From NCBI GenBank assembly GCA_023423335.1, contig JAFAFU010000073.1, positions 124,001-188,000 on the forward strand: DNA of 64,000 bases, in the 5' to 3' direction. Below are positions 25,181 through 33,725 of the stretch, piece after piece. Position 1 is the first letter of the stretch, and every line of letters begins with the position of its first letter. Position numbers and translations under genes: made by a program. This DNA comes from Bacillota bacterium. Its GTDB lineage: Bacteria > Bacillota > Clostridia > Lachnospirales > Lachnospiraceae. The notes below the pieces were generated by a model, which made no database searches, had not been told where the DNA came from, and was given only the letters and a program-made list of their open reading frames with translations.

Positions 25181-26344
25181 ATGAAGAATAAATTAATCCA
25201 AAGGTTCACTGAAACTTATGATATGGGAGGGGAACCGCAGGTTTACTTTGCACCCGGAAGGGTTAATCTGATTGGGGAGCATATCGATTATAACGGAGGG
25301 CACGTCTTTCCCTGTGCGTTAACTCTGGGGACATATGCGGTGGTAAGAAAGAGGGCGGATAAGAAGCTTCGCTTTTATTCCATGAACTTTGAAAACGCCG
25401 GAATTATAGAAGCTTCCATGGAGGGGTTAAAGTATAATCTGGAGGACGGCTGGACCAATTACCCCAAAGGGATGATAAGTACCATAATGGATAAGGGATA
25501 CCATATGGATTGTGGTCTGGATATTATGTATTATGGTAATATTCCCAATGGTTCCGGATTATCCTCCTCTGCTTCACTGGAGATATTGACCGGTTTTTTC
25601 CTGAACGACTTATTTTGTTTAGGGATCAATAATATTGGGCTTGCGTTGATCGGGCAGTATTCGGAAAATCATTATAATGGTGTCAGCTGCGGGATCATGG
25701 ATCAGTTTGCTGTTGCAATGGGCAGAAAGAACAGTGCGATCATTTTAAACACAGTGAATTTATCCTATGAATACGCTCCCATTCATTTGGAGAACGAAAA
25801 AATAGTAATATTAAATACAAATAAAAAGCGGAAGCTCGGAGAATCAAAATATAACGAAAGACGAAGGGAGTGCCAGGCAGCAGTATCAGATTTGCAGAAA
25901 GTGACAGATATCGAATATCTTTGCGATTTGGATGAGCAGATGTTTGAAACATACAAGCATGCCATTAAGAATCCAATATGTCAGAAACGGGCGAAGCATG
26001 TAGTATACGAAAACCAGAGGACATTAAAGGCAGTCGATGCACTGAAAAATAACGATATAGAAGCCTTTGGCAAATTGATGATTGCTTCCCACGAATCACT
26101 TCGCAGTGATTATGATGTAACGGGAGTAGAATTGGATACGATAGTCAAGGCAGCATTGGAGTGCAAGGATGTTATCGGGGCCAGAATGACCGGCGCCGGA
26201 TTTGGCGGATGTGCGGTCAGTATTGTAAAGGAATACGCAGTCACTGACTTTATCGAAAAGACAGGAGAGTATTATAAAAATAAAATCGGATACGAAGCAG
26301 AGTTTTATATCGTAGAAATCGGTGATGGTCCCCGACAATTATAG
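25181..26344 (+). CDS. galK: Galactokinase
   Basis: 387 residues, normal for GalK. Phosphorylates alpha-galactose to galactose 1-phosphate in the Leloir pathway. Signatures: FAPGRVNLIGEHIDYNGG (galactose-binding), GSGLSSSASLE (ATP-binding GHMP loop), and GARMTGAGFGGCAVS near the end. ATG 25181 follows a GGAAAGG site; a longer frame to 25118 has no good start. Other Leloir genes are not adjacent; an alpha-galactosidase gene lies 11 kb away at 37308 and could supply galactose. Confidence 0.95.
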   Translation: MKNKLIQRFTETYDMGGEPQVYFAPGRVNLIGEHIDYNGGHVFPCALTLGTYAVVRKRADKKLRFYSMNFENAGIIEASMEGLKYNLEDGWTNYPKGMISTIMDKGYHMDCGLDIMYYGNIPNGSGLSSSASLEILTGFFLNDLFCLGINNIGLALIGQYSENHYNGVSCGIMDQFAVAMGRKNSAIILNTVNLSYEYAPIHLENEKIVILNTNKKRKLGESKYNERRRECQAAVSDLQKVTDIEYLCDLDEQMFETYKHAIKNPICQKRAKHVVYENQRTLKAVDALKNNDIEAFGKLMIASHESLRSDYDVTGVELDTIVKAALECKDVIGARMTGAGFGGCAVSIVKEYAVTDFIEKTGEYYKNKIGYEAEFYIVEIGDGPRQL

Positions 26345-26373
26345 TGACAGGACTATCTGGGAAGATATCGCAA

Positions 26374-26931
26374 TTATTTCTTTGAAGCTTTCTTATTCAA
26401 TTTTAAAACAATATTTCGCTTTTCTGCCATAGCTTGAAAGAGGTTTACCGCAAGCGAAGTTTTTTCTTTCAGCGTCAAATTATTTGATGCTGCTTGAGAG
26501 GTAATCTGATCCATCACGGATTTTACATCTTGAAGCTCTAAAAGATTAAGTGCTATGCAGAAAAAACTCTTTCTTCGCCCATCGTTATAGTTGTCCAGCA
26601 AATACTTTAAAATTTTAATTTTTTCATCCAGTTCTGATTGATATGCGACAAGTCCTATTTTCCGGACTTTTTCAAAATCCTTTAACTGGTTACGGTGAGT
26701 AATAAAAGAGTCAAACGCATCTATTCCGTCATATTTTTCACAGGGGTACTTATTACACAGATAGCAGTATTCAATACCGTCATGCTGCTGGCTGCATCTT
26801 ATTATACCGCAGGGCTGATTGCCTGCTCCGCCGCCGCAGCCAGGGCAATAATTATCCAAATGCATGGAACATAAGCCGCAGTTCAGTCCGCATAGCGAAA
26901 ACAAAGGATTTTTTCTTTGGTAATCCTTCAT
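26374..26931 (-). CDS. DUF3795 cysteine-rich protein
   Basis: 185 residues. The first 65 contain CGLNCGLCSMHLDNYCPGC, then CGIIRC and CYLCNKYPCEKY, a dense cysteine pattern like the DUF3795 family and suited to metal or iron-sulfur binding. The rest is helical and charged with a Lys-rich tail. Function is unknown. Ribosome site GGAGGT on the minus strand and a good promoter at 26970-26998. Monocistronic. Confidence 0.75.
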   Translation of the reverse strand: MKDYQRKNPLFSLCGLNCGLCSMHLDNYCPGCGGGAGNQPCGIIRCSQQHDGIEYCYLCNKYPCEKYDGIDAFDSFITHRNQLKDFEKVRKIGLVAYQSELDEKIKILKYLLDNYNDGRRKSFFCIALNLLELQDVKSVMDQITSQAASNNLTLKEKTSLAVNLFQAMAEKRNIVLKLNKKASKK

Positions 26932-26969
26932 TTGAATACCTCCGTAAAATTTTTTAATCTATTTGCTTA

Positions 26970-26998
26970 ATTATACTTTTCCTGATATAGGAAGTCAA
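26970..26998 (-). promoter_or_regulatory. Promoter of the DUF3795 gene
   Basis: On the minus strand TTGACT (26993-26998), 17-base spacer, TATAAT (26970-26975). Confidence 0.8.
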
Positions 26999-27147
26999 TC
27001 CCTGCCTATTATGATATATTTCCCGGTTAACAACTGGTCCGAAATATTGCAGGGATGCAAGCAATGTTTAAGAACAGAGACGGAATCCAGGAAGGTTAAG
27101 CTTGATAATCAAGTCTTGGCAGTCTTGTATCCGGTATATGGGCTTTG

Positions 27148-27540
27148 TCAGGGGCAAAGAGCGTTATCGACGGCTTTTTTAATCACCTGGCTGGAGTTTG
27201 TGGCTCCGGACACTATGTCAACATCAATTTTTTGCCGGGCAACTATTTCATTTTCAATACCCTCGGCGGCCTCTCCCCGTTCATGACGATGTTCAAGCAG
27301 ATCAATGCCGGTAATATGACCGCCTTGCACAGTCACCTCTACCTTTGCGTAGATGAATTGTACATCACATTCGCCGATGTAGGTGCCATCCGGCACATTG
27401 GCCGCATCCGCATGGGTAAAGGACATGTTCGCAACGGCATTTTGATAGCGTTGGATAGATATCATATAATTAGTAAGGAATCCTGCCGCAATGACTACTG
27501 CCAGTACAACACCTAAGATAATTTTTGTTTTCTTTTTCAT
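27148..27540 (-). CDS. Membrane-anchored FMN-binding-domain protein
   Basis: About 130 residues. One N-terminal membrane helix (~residues 5-27), then a small FMN-binding domain: PDGTYIGECDVQFIYAKVEVTVQGG and, at the end, DVDIVSGATNSSQVIKKAV. The SGATxxS motif is where FMN is attached through a phosphodiester bond in NqrC/RnfG-like domains, so this is probably an extracytoplasmic flavoprotein. Start 27540 is preceded by GAGAGG; an ATG at 27555 is the alternative. It directly follows the TetR gene and is probably controlled by it. Confidence 0.82.
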   Translation of the reverse strand: MKKKTKIILGVVLAVVIAAGFLTNYMISIQRYQNAVANMSFTHADAANVPDGTYIGECDVQFIYAKVEVTVQGGHITGIDLLEHRHERGEAAEGIENEIVARQKIDVDIVSGATNSSQVIKKAVDNALCP

Positions 27541-27555
27541 AAATAAGCCTCTCAT

Positions 27556-28212
27556 TTAATAAATTCTTTCCTGCACAGGATACGCCAGAACAGTACGCAG
27601 TATCAGATTAAACCCGTAATCAAGGAATTCTTGTTTGGACAGCATATGCTGCTCAATATAATTTTGCTTGTTTTGGAGCAGACTGATGAGAGCTGTTAAG
27701 CAGGACCAGAGGATAAGTCCGGTTGGCAGCACATTTAGATCATCCCGAAAAATTCCTTGTTCTACTCCCGTGTTGATGATTCTGGCAAAATCCCCGTTCA
27801 ATTTTTCACCGATCTGATAAATCTCTTCCAGTACCGGATTTTGGGCTCTTCCATCGGGGCTGGCATCGATGAACTCCAGCATACTTTTGTAATAGAAGGG
27901 CTTATCCTCACACAGGCTGATGAGCTCATAGCAGAGGTATCGGAACTGCTGGTCGGAGCGTACCGGCTGCCGGATAGCTTTCTGCATGGCTTCGTGGACG
28001 GTACTCATGGTACGAAGTACAATGTAATTGATAATGTCGTCTTTGCCTGTGAAGTGCGAATACAGAGTGGTACGGCTATATCCGGCCTCTTTTGCAAGGT
28101 CATCGAATGCGACATTAGCAATCCCTTTTTTGGCAAAGAGATTGCCGGCCACCTCAATAATGTTCTCTTTTGTCAGCGCTAATCTTTGTTCCCGTTTGCT
28201 TTTCCCGTTCAT
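27556..28212 (-). CDS. TetR-family transcriptional regulator
   Basis: 218 residues. Helix-turn-helix in ENIIEVAGNLFAKKGIANV and FDDLAKEAGYSRTTLYSHF, then a ligand-binding domain. AAAGGAG precedes the start. Its upstream region has a perfect 27-bp palindrome at 28249-28275 just after the -10 box, which implies autorepression. The FMN-binding protein follows with no gap, so the regulator and flavoprotein form a two-gene operon. Confidence 0.92.
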   Translation of the reverse strand: MNGKSKREQRLALTKENIIEVAGNLFAKKGIANVAFDDLAKEAGYSRTTLYSHFTGKDDIINYIVLRTMSTVHEAMQKAIRQPVRSDQQFRYLCYELISLCEDKPFYYKSMLEFIDASPDGRAQNPVLEEIYQIGEKLNGDFARIINTGVEQGIFRDDLNVLPTGLILWSCLTALISLLQNKQNYIEQHMLSKQEFLDYGFNLILRTVLAYPVQERIY

Positions 28213-28248
28213 GAAAATCTCCTTTAGAGCATGTGAACAATATGTAAA

Positions 28249-28275
28249 ATAAACTGAACAATATGTTCAGTTTAT
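28249..28275. promoter_or_regulatory. TetR-type operator
   Basis: Perfect 12-bp arms ATAAACTGAACA and TGTTCAGTTTAT around ATA. A second partial site TGAACAATATGT lies at 28233-28244, nearer the gene. Confidence 0.8.
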
Positions 28276-28304
28276 ATAATATCCAATCGAATGCCAGCTG
28301 TCAA
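28276..28304 (-). promoter_or_regulatory. Promoter of the tetR/FMN-binding operon
   Basis: On the minus strand TTGACA (28299-28304), 17-base spacer, TATTAT (28276-28281). The operator starts directly after the -10 box. Confidence 0.85.
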
Positions 28305-28454
28305 GGAGTTCATGAATTTTTCTAAAGTATACAAGTGATAGATTTGAAAATTATGTAATACGATAATTTAATCCCCGAATTGTTCGCTGTATTATAATGC
28401 CCGGTGAGAAACGATAAAATATATAGCGCTGGGGATTGATAAGAGAATAAACAA

Positions 28455-28482
28455 ACAGCCTGGCACATCTGTGACAGGCTGT
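28455..28482 (-). terminator. Terminator of the sigma-factor-like gene
   Basis: Arms ACAGCCTG and CAGGCTGT, with a T-rich run (GTTTGTTTATT) after the hairpin on the minus strand. Directly downstream of the gene at 28496. Confidence 0.75.
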
Positions 28483-28495
28483 CTGCGAATGAAGT

Positions 28496-30142
28496 CTATT
28501 TTGGTAATTCATCGCTAAATACGATGGTCATTACACCTTTTTGCTGGGCCTCTGTTAATGGCTTCAGCAACCCCCTTTCAAGCAATTCATCAAGTACCAT
28601 GATTTTGTTAATATTCCTGCCTGAATAATATGCCACAAGCTTATGCATATGCTTCGGATAATATTTCTTTTCAATTTCGTACATTATGTGATGCTTTTCC
28701 TTGATGTAACGAATCATACTGTCCGGATAGGCCGACAGCAATTTATGTAAATCATTGTTCCAACCGCTAACCCGAATATTCTCATCCCTACAGACCTTTG
28801 CCACTACGACATTTATTACATCCTTTCCATTATTGTGAAATAACAATCCCCTATCATAAAGTCTTCGGAATTTTTCAAGGGTTACCTCATTTTTGTCCAT
28901 TTTTCCCGTCATATACAGGTAAAGGTATTCAAAATCGTTGGTTAAATTATCACGCCATCCAAAATCACGTAAATCAAAGCCGGTACTTAACTGCCAGGAA
29001 GCAACCGGATATTGCATGGAGCCTCTTATCATATCTCCGCAGGCATTAAAGTGCGAGTTGGAACAAGGCTCTTTTGTATTATCCGCCACAGTGGCAGACG
29101 CAATAAAATCTCCGCCGTCTTTTCTTTTTACACGGTAGTGAGTACCATCCAATATAGCAGGATCGCAAAAGGTATTGTCCCATTGCTGGGAGCCCAATGA
29201 CATCGGTATCAAGGACCACAATAAAAACCTGAAATCATTATCCGGTACATAAATATCCAGTTTTTGAAAATCATAAAATTTGCGTTCCAGCAATGGTACA
29301 TAGTCATCACAGATTTTTACTGCAATGTCATTTTGGATGAGGTTCAGTTCCTCAATGGCATTCGGCGGAAGGTCATCAATTTTAATATTTGTTAGATACT
29401 TATCTCCATTTCGTTTATCAAGGAATCCATATTCCTCAAGAAAATCGACTTCATCTTCGATGTAAACGGGAGACACCCCTAATTCCGCTGCGATGTCAGC
29501 TACCGTCTTTGCATCATAATATGCCGAATATGCTATATTCTGCCGCAATTTTGTATTCAGGAAGTCTGCTGTATCGCCCTTATCACCGGCCCAGCCATCA
29601 TGTCCCATATCACAAAAGCTTATCGGCTTTATTCCTAATTCACCGCTATTTCTCATCTTTTCCATACCTTCTTTCATGAGTTTTTTTGCATCATGCAGAT
29701 GCCATTTGACAGTCCCCTCCGGAAGATTTAATACGCGGCTGATAACAGGTATCTTTTTGTTTTCATAATAATACATATAGATAATCTCTCTTTGAGTCCT
29801 GCTTAACCATGAAATTTCACGTTTTAGCAGCCTGTAGTCCTCGCTTCGCATGATTTCTTTGGTCAAATCCACATCCGACGATATCTCCATATCATCAATA
29901 GTAAGATTGCTGTATTGCTTTATTTCCTTGACATACCTTGCATATACATTACAGGCAATACGATACAGGTAACCTTCCCAGTTACATATATCATCTGACT
30001 TAAGAAGAGTAACATAGGCCTCAAGTAATATTCTTGAAGCCAGTTCCTCGGCCTCTTCAATAGCATATGTCTTAGAAAGTGCAAAGCCAAAGAATTTTTT
30101 TTGAAATTGTTCGATCATTTTGTCCGCATAAATCTTATCCAT
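28496..30142 (-). CDS. Sigma-70-family protein with long C-terminal extension
   Basis: 548 residues, about three times the size of an ECF sigma factor. Residues ~1-165 look like sigma regions 2 and 4: NWEGYLYRIACNVYARYVKE, then SRTQREIIYMYYYENKKIPVI and LPEGTVKWHLHDAKKLMKEG, the helix-turn-helix. A second possible winged helix is at ~215-255 (VADIAAELGVSPVYIEDEVDFLEEYG). The following ~290 residues are rich in aromatic residues and cysteines and match no domain I know; they may sense a signal. No anti-sigma gene is adjacent. Sits at the left edge of the AT-rich island. Confidence 0.75.
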   Translation of the reverse strand: MDKIYADKMIEQFQKKFFGFALSKTYAIEEAEELASRILLEAYVTLLKSDDICNWEGYLYRIACNVYARYVKEIKQYSNLTIDDMEISSDVDLTKEIMRSEDYRLLKREISWLSRTQREIIYMYYYENKKIPVISRVLNLPEGTVKWHLHDAKKLMKEGMEKMRNSGELGIKPISFCDMGHDGWAGDKGDTADFLNTKLRQNIAYSAYYDAKTVADIAAELGVSPVYIEDEVDFLEEYGFLDKRNGDKYLTNIKIDDLPPNAIEELNLIQNDIAVKICDDYVPLLERKFYDFQKLDIYVPDNDFRFLLWSLIPMSLGSQQWDNTFCDPAILDGTHYRVKRKDGGDFIASATVADNTKEPCSNSHFNACGDMIRGSMQYPVASWQLSTGFDLRDFGWRDNLTNDFEYLYLYMTGKMDKNEVTLEKFRRLYDRGLLFHNNGKDVINVVVAKVCRDENIRVSGWNNDLHKLLSAYPDSMIRYIKEKHHIMYEIEKKYYPKHMHKLVAYYSGRNINKIMVLDELLERGLLKPLTEAQQKGVMTIVFSDELPK

Positions 30143-30231
30143 GGGGATACCTCATCTGAAAGCTTTCATTTTTTGACTGTCATATATATAGTGTATGAAT
30201 AAACAAAAAAGGTTGGAAAATTAATAATAAA

Positions 30232-30275
30232 AAATCCTTTGAAGTTCAAAGGATTTAAAAAGCGTGAGATGGGAT
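30232..30275. repeat. Hairpin plus tRNA-Gly 3'-end-like remnant (leftmost)
   Basis: 12-bp arms AAATCCTTTGAA/TTCAAAGGATTT around one base, then AAAAGCGTGAGATGGGAT, a decayed match to the tRNA-Gly 3' end as written on the plus strand. The same order (hairpin, then this sequence) occurs near 45.55 and 46.97 kb. It may mark the left end of the island, but the match is short. Confidence 0.45.
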
Positions 30276-30298
30276 GAAAAATTACTGCTATGATATAC

Positions 30299-31081
30299 CT
30301 AGAACAACTCATCGAGTAGAATATAATATCGGATTTTATCCGGGTTTGCTTCCAGGCCCAATTCATCAAACAATTGATCGGTATAAATACTATCTTTACC
30401 AAAGTTATGTCCGATGCTCCGCACACAAAGTGCAATGTCTTGCCACTTATCGGAAATACCGGCCCGCCCTAAATCAAGAAAACCGCTTATCTTATTATCA
30501 CTGATAAAAATATTGGGAGGGCAGTAATCACCATGTGAAAACACTAATTCTTCCTCCATTTGATGCTTCACCAGCCATGTAACTAATTCTTCGGGAGATT
30601 TAAAACCATTTTCTCCGTAAGTTTCAGGTTCGCAGTCTTCCCTGCCTGCCAGTCCGTTATCCACACGGTATTTTGCCGATTTTAGCTTTTTTTCGATTCG
30701 ATTGCTATAAGGACAATCCGTTGTATCCACCGCCCATAGCATTTTCAATCCTTCTGCCATTAAGTGGATCTGCTGCTCCGGTCTTTTCAGCCAATATTCA
30801 CTGTATGCCATTTCTCCCTTTAATTTTGACATTAGTAAGTAATGCATACCCTTCTCTTTATGGGATACATAAAGAGAAGGTACCGGCAATTTATCCCGCA
30901 GCCATTGCAGCATAGCGTACTCATTATTGGATTCTTCCTGCTCCTTTTCTATTTTAAGAACATAATCATCAAAGATAATAACCTGGGAGTCAGAGCAGCC
31001 GATAGAATCTATTTTGAAATTGCCTGTTTTAACAATATTTCTTATGCAGGCCGGGAACTCAAACTTATCATTCAATAACAT
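30299..31081 (-). CDS. APH(3')-like aminoglycoside phosphotransferase
   Basis: 260 residues, the size of APH(3') enzymes. Kinase-like fold: probable ATP lysine Lys43 (VLKIEKE), catalytic loop SHGDYCPPNIFI with Asp185 and Asn190, metal-binding GFLDLGRAG with Asp203, and a C-terminal end YYILLDELF that matches the conserved APH(3') tail. These enzymes transfer phosphate from ATP to the 3'-hydroxyl of kanamycin-type aminoglycosides. The sequence is diverged from well-known alleles, so real resistance is not assured. GGGGAG precedes the start. Located just inside the island, next to the leftmost tRNA-like remnant. Confidence 0.82.
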   Translation of the reverse strand: MLLNDKFEFPACIRNIVKTGNFKIDSIGCSDSQVIIFDDYVLKIEKEQEESNNEYAMLQWLRDKLPVPSLYVSHKEKGMHYLLMSKLKGEMAYSEYWLKRPEQQIHLMAEGLKMLWAVDTTDCPYSNRIEKKLKSAKYRVDNGLAGREDCEPETYGENGFKSPEELVTWLVKHQMEEELVFSHGDYCPPNIFISDNKISGFLDLGRAGISDKWQDIALCVRSIGHNFGKDSIYTDQLFDELGLEANPDKIRYYILLDELF

Positions 31082-31114
31082 TCTCCCCTTGTAAATTGCA
31101 ATTTGTTCGTTGGG

Positions 31115-31678
31115 TTAACCGATATATGTGATCTTATCCTTGTCCGGAACATGGGGTTCTTTTGTTGTATTTGCGTATCCTAATAAGACTGAGCAGCCAA
31201 ATGCATAGCCTTCAGGAAAGCCCAGCCGTTTACTGAATTCTTCTGCACGCTGGCCGCTGGCAAATGCCAGACCGGCAAATCCGCACATAACATTAGCTAT
31301 TCCAAGCGATGTTGCAGCAAGGGTAATATTCTGGCACAAAATGCCGCAGTCGATCAATGCGGGAGCATATTGTGCCGGATCAATCGGGACGACAATCATG
31401 CAGGGAGCACCGTAGAACAGCCTGCCGCCACGTTCCATAATTCTGTTATAGGAGGTTTTATCCTCCATACTTGCGAGATAGGACATTCCTTCGGATTCCA
31501 TGTCCTGCATTAACTCTTTGTCTTTTACAACAATAACCCGCCATGCCTGCCGGTTCATCCCGCTGGGAGCCTGTATTGCGGCTTCGGCGATGGCCTGGAG
31601 TATTTCCTCCGGCGGCATCTCACTTTTATAATCACGGCAGGAATACCTTTCCGCTATTACTTTTAACGTCTCATTCAT
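31115..31678 (-). CDS. Nitroreductase-family protein
   Basis: 187 residues, typical of FMN-dependent nitroreductases. N-terminal YSCRDYKSEMPPEE and QAPSGMNRQAWRVIVV carry the FMN-binding arginine and serine region; the central CGILCQNITLAATSLGIANVMCG and the end region around VLLGYANT also match the family. Reduces nitro or quinone-like compounds using NAD(P)H. AAAGGAG upstream of the start. Stands 33 bases before the APH gene on the same strand, so the two may be co-transcribed. Confidence 0.88.
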   Translation of the reverse strand: MNETLKVIAERYSCRDYKSEMPPEEILQAIAEAAIQAPSGMNRQAWRVIVVKDKELMQDMESEGMSYLASMEDKTSYNRIMERGGRLFYGAPCMIVVPIDPAQYAPALIDCGILCQNITLAATSLGIANVMCGFAGLAFASGQRAEEFSKRLGFPEGYAFGCSVLLGYANTTKEPHVPDKDKITYIG

Positions 31679-31778
31679 TTCATGTACTCCTTTATCATAT
31701 TTTATGTATATATTATATCTGTAATCCCGTCGGTATATCAGAATTTGTTCTCTTCGTGTATACTAATAAACGAATAAT

Positions 31779-31976
31779 CTACTGCACCTTACGTTTGAAT
31801 ATTGAGATAATCCACCTTGTGCTGCCATAGCTTTGAGCGGAGGCAACCGTATTCACCAGTTCCCATCCCTGCGAACCCAATTCATTCAATTCATTTTGAA
31901 ACTCATAAGGATTAACTTTACCTCCAAATACTCCTTTGGCATCAGTAATCAGTGTTTTGTATTCAAATTTCTCCAT
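31779..31976 (-). CDS. DUF4177-like small protein
   Basis: 65 residues. MEKFEYKTL at the start, NELGSQGWELVNT in the middle and WIISIFKRK at the end form the small alpha/beta DUF4177 pattern, common as short cytoplasmic proteins in Firmicutes. Function unknown. A GGAGGC-like ribosome site lies just upstream on the minus strand. Isolated gene. Confidence 0.75.
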   Translation of the reverse strand: MEKFEYKTLITDAKGVFGGKVNPYEFQNELNELGSQGWELVNTVASAQSYGSTRWIISIFKRKVQ

Positions 31977-32303
31977 ATTTTCCGCCTCCTGTTATTTCTA
32001 ATTAGATCAGCTTTTATCTAACATAGGTTATGCTAATAATCCAGGGTTGATACCTGTTTGATAGAGCTCTGGTTGACGATTTCAAACCTATAATACCATA
32101 TTTTCCAATATAAATAAACCTAAATTACCAATCGATGTAGTACGAATTTTAATGTAATCCGGCGGGCTTTCCTATAGAAGCAGCACACATATCGGCATAA
32201 CAAAAAATCCCTTGAAAATCAAGGGATTTTCTAGTCAATTATATCAGGCGGATCTATAACATAGGCAATAGATATGTTACCATATGGTTCAGAATATACT
32301 TGG
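31977..32303. other. Intergenic gap with island hairpin
   Basis: About 327 bases without a gene. It holds the hairpin AAAATCCCTTGA/TCAAGGGATTTT at 32204-32230. Together with ~15 bases before it (ACATATCGGCATAAC), this is nearly the same as the sequence at 45501-45547, where the tRNA 3'-end remnant follows; here that remnant is absent. A minus-strand promoter-like ATATGGTATTATA lies near 32085-32105. Confidence 0.6.
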
Positions 32304-32786
32304 TTATATGTATCTTTCCGAGAGCACTTTAAATTCAGGTTTCGTTACATAAGAACTATATATTATTTTCTCTTTAAACTCTAATACTCTTTTGAACCGA
32401 TATATCTGTGCCGGAGCTGTTATATATTCCAGTACCTTCTCCTTTGGGACCCACATAACTTCGCTTGTTTCATCTGAGGAAGTACATTCGCCATTTTCAT
32501 ATTGACATATAAAATCCATCATAACTTTTGTTGGAACCGGAGTTATTCCATCATAAGATGAATGTTTACCCACGTTGGAATAGATGCCGCATAGGCATTT
32601 TACTTTAGCCTTTATACCACTTTCCTCAAATATTTCTCGCAGTAATCCTTCTTCAATATTCTCGCCTTCTTCGATTTGTCCACCAGGACAATCCCATCCT
32701 CTATGATGTGTTTTAACGATTAAAATATTATCATTTTCATTAAATACGTATCCGCCTGATGCAACAATATGTGTTGGCCATCCCAT
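32304..32786 (-). CDS. Nudix hydrolase
   Basis: 160 residues. The Nudix box is complete: G-Q-I-E-E-GENIEEGLLREIFEESGI (G-x5-E-x7-REUxEExGU). Hydrolyses nucleoside diphosphates linked to another moiety; substrate unknown. GGGGGT ribosome site upstream. Starts five bases after the stop of the methyltransferase gene at 32792, so the two are one operon. Confidence 0.92.
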   Translation of the reverse strand: MGWPTHIVASGGYVFNENDNILIVKTHHRGWDCPGGQIEEGENIEEGLLREIFEESGIKAKVKCLCGIYSNVGKHSSYDGITPVPTKVMMDFICQYENGECTSSDETSEVMWVPKEKVLEYITAPAQIYRFKRVLEFKEKIIYSSYVTKPEFKVLSERYI

Positions 32787-32791
32787 CTGAT

Positions 32792-33421
32792 TTACCCCCT
32801 GAAGAATGTAGATTTATGTTGCTTCCTTTGTAACTTTTTTGATAAATGATTCGTAGCTTTTTGTTTTTTAGGAAGATAAGAAGATCGCTTTTCAGCAATA
32901 AAAACGTAATAACCATTTATTTCAATTACTTTAACTCCTCCAAAAATGGAGGTAAATTTATTTTTATACCAGTCTTTCCGTTTTGTAACCATTATCATTC
33001 TGCCGCCAGTTACCAGTTTTTTGAAGCTGGCTTCTATAAATTGCTTTGGTACTGTAAAGTCAACATGGTATGGCGGATTTGATAATATTAGTGTAAAATC
33101 GTTATCGGGGATATTCTCCAAGCCATTGCTCTGTATAATTTCTAAATTATTTATATTGTTTTTTTCTGCATTTATTTTCGATAATAAAATTGCGTCGTCG
33201 GAGATATCACACATTGTCACATTTTCAGCTCCAATAAATTTACTTGCTAAAATTCCAACAACGCCGTATCCGCATCCCAAATCGAGAACTTTATCCGTGC
33301 TTTTAAAGTCTATTTGAGACAACATAGCTAATGTTCCCAAATCAATTGAAGATGGAGAAAAAACACTATCATTAGTCTCAAATTCAAGAGGTATTCCTTT
33401 AATTTCTGCGGTGATTATCAT
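32792..33421 (-). CDS. SAM-dependent methyltransferase, RsmC/RlmG-like
   Basis: About 209 residues. SAM-binding motif VLDLGCGYGVVGIL, acidic loop TMCDISDDAI and the catalytic-type NPPYH motif, which is found in N-methyltransferases acting on rRNA guanine or related bases. C-terminal tail is Lys-rich and suits nucleic acid binding. Start at 33421 is favoured (GGATGGA upstream); the open frame to 33496 would run into a promoter-like stretch (TTGGCA, 18 bases, TATTAT on the minus strand at ~33471-33500). First gene of the pair with the Nudix gene. Confidence 0.85.
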   Translation of the reverse strand: MIITAEIKGIPLEFETNDSVFSPSSIDLGTLAMLSQIDFKSTDKVLDLGCGYGVVGILASKFIGAENVTMCDISDDAILLSKINAEKNNINNLEIIQSNGLENIPDNDFTLILSNPPYHVDFTVPKQFIEASFKKLVTGGRMIMVTKRKDWYKNKFTSIFGGVKVIEINGYYVFIAEKRSSYLPKKQKATNHLSKKLQRKQHKSTFFRG

Positions 33422-33725
33422 ATTTCCATCCAATCCAGTTATTTTAAAACAATATTTATGTATAGTATAATACCATATTTGACCTATTAGTGCCAAACAA
33501 TAATAGTAATTGATGTAGAAATAATATTATATTTTTATTTTATATTTACAGTCACCGTGAAATCGAGAAAAACTGTAACTATTATGGATGGGGCATTAGT
33601 TAACTTGTGATTTTCTGCAAAAACAATGAAAGGACGCATTGCATCCTAACCAGAAAATATTAGTTATGCAAAACGTCCGTTTCGATGGAGTACCCAAGCT
33701 TCATTTTTGACCACTTATCATAAGA
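33422..33725. other. Intergenic gap
   Basis: About 300 bases. It holds the promoter region of the methyltransferase gene (minus strand, near 33471-33500) and AT-rich sequence. I see no gene; an imperfect pairing of GGACGCATTGCATCC/ACGTCC-type sequence near 33635-33685 may be the terminator of the downstream minus-strand pair. Confidence 0.4.

Noticed and set aside
26963..27516. Overlapping plus-strand frames opposite the FMN-binding gene
   Set aside because: They mirror the FMN-binding protein on the other strand and have no family features.
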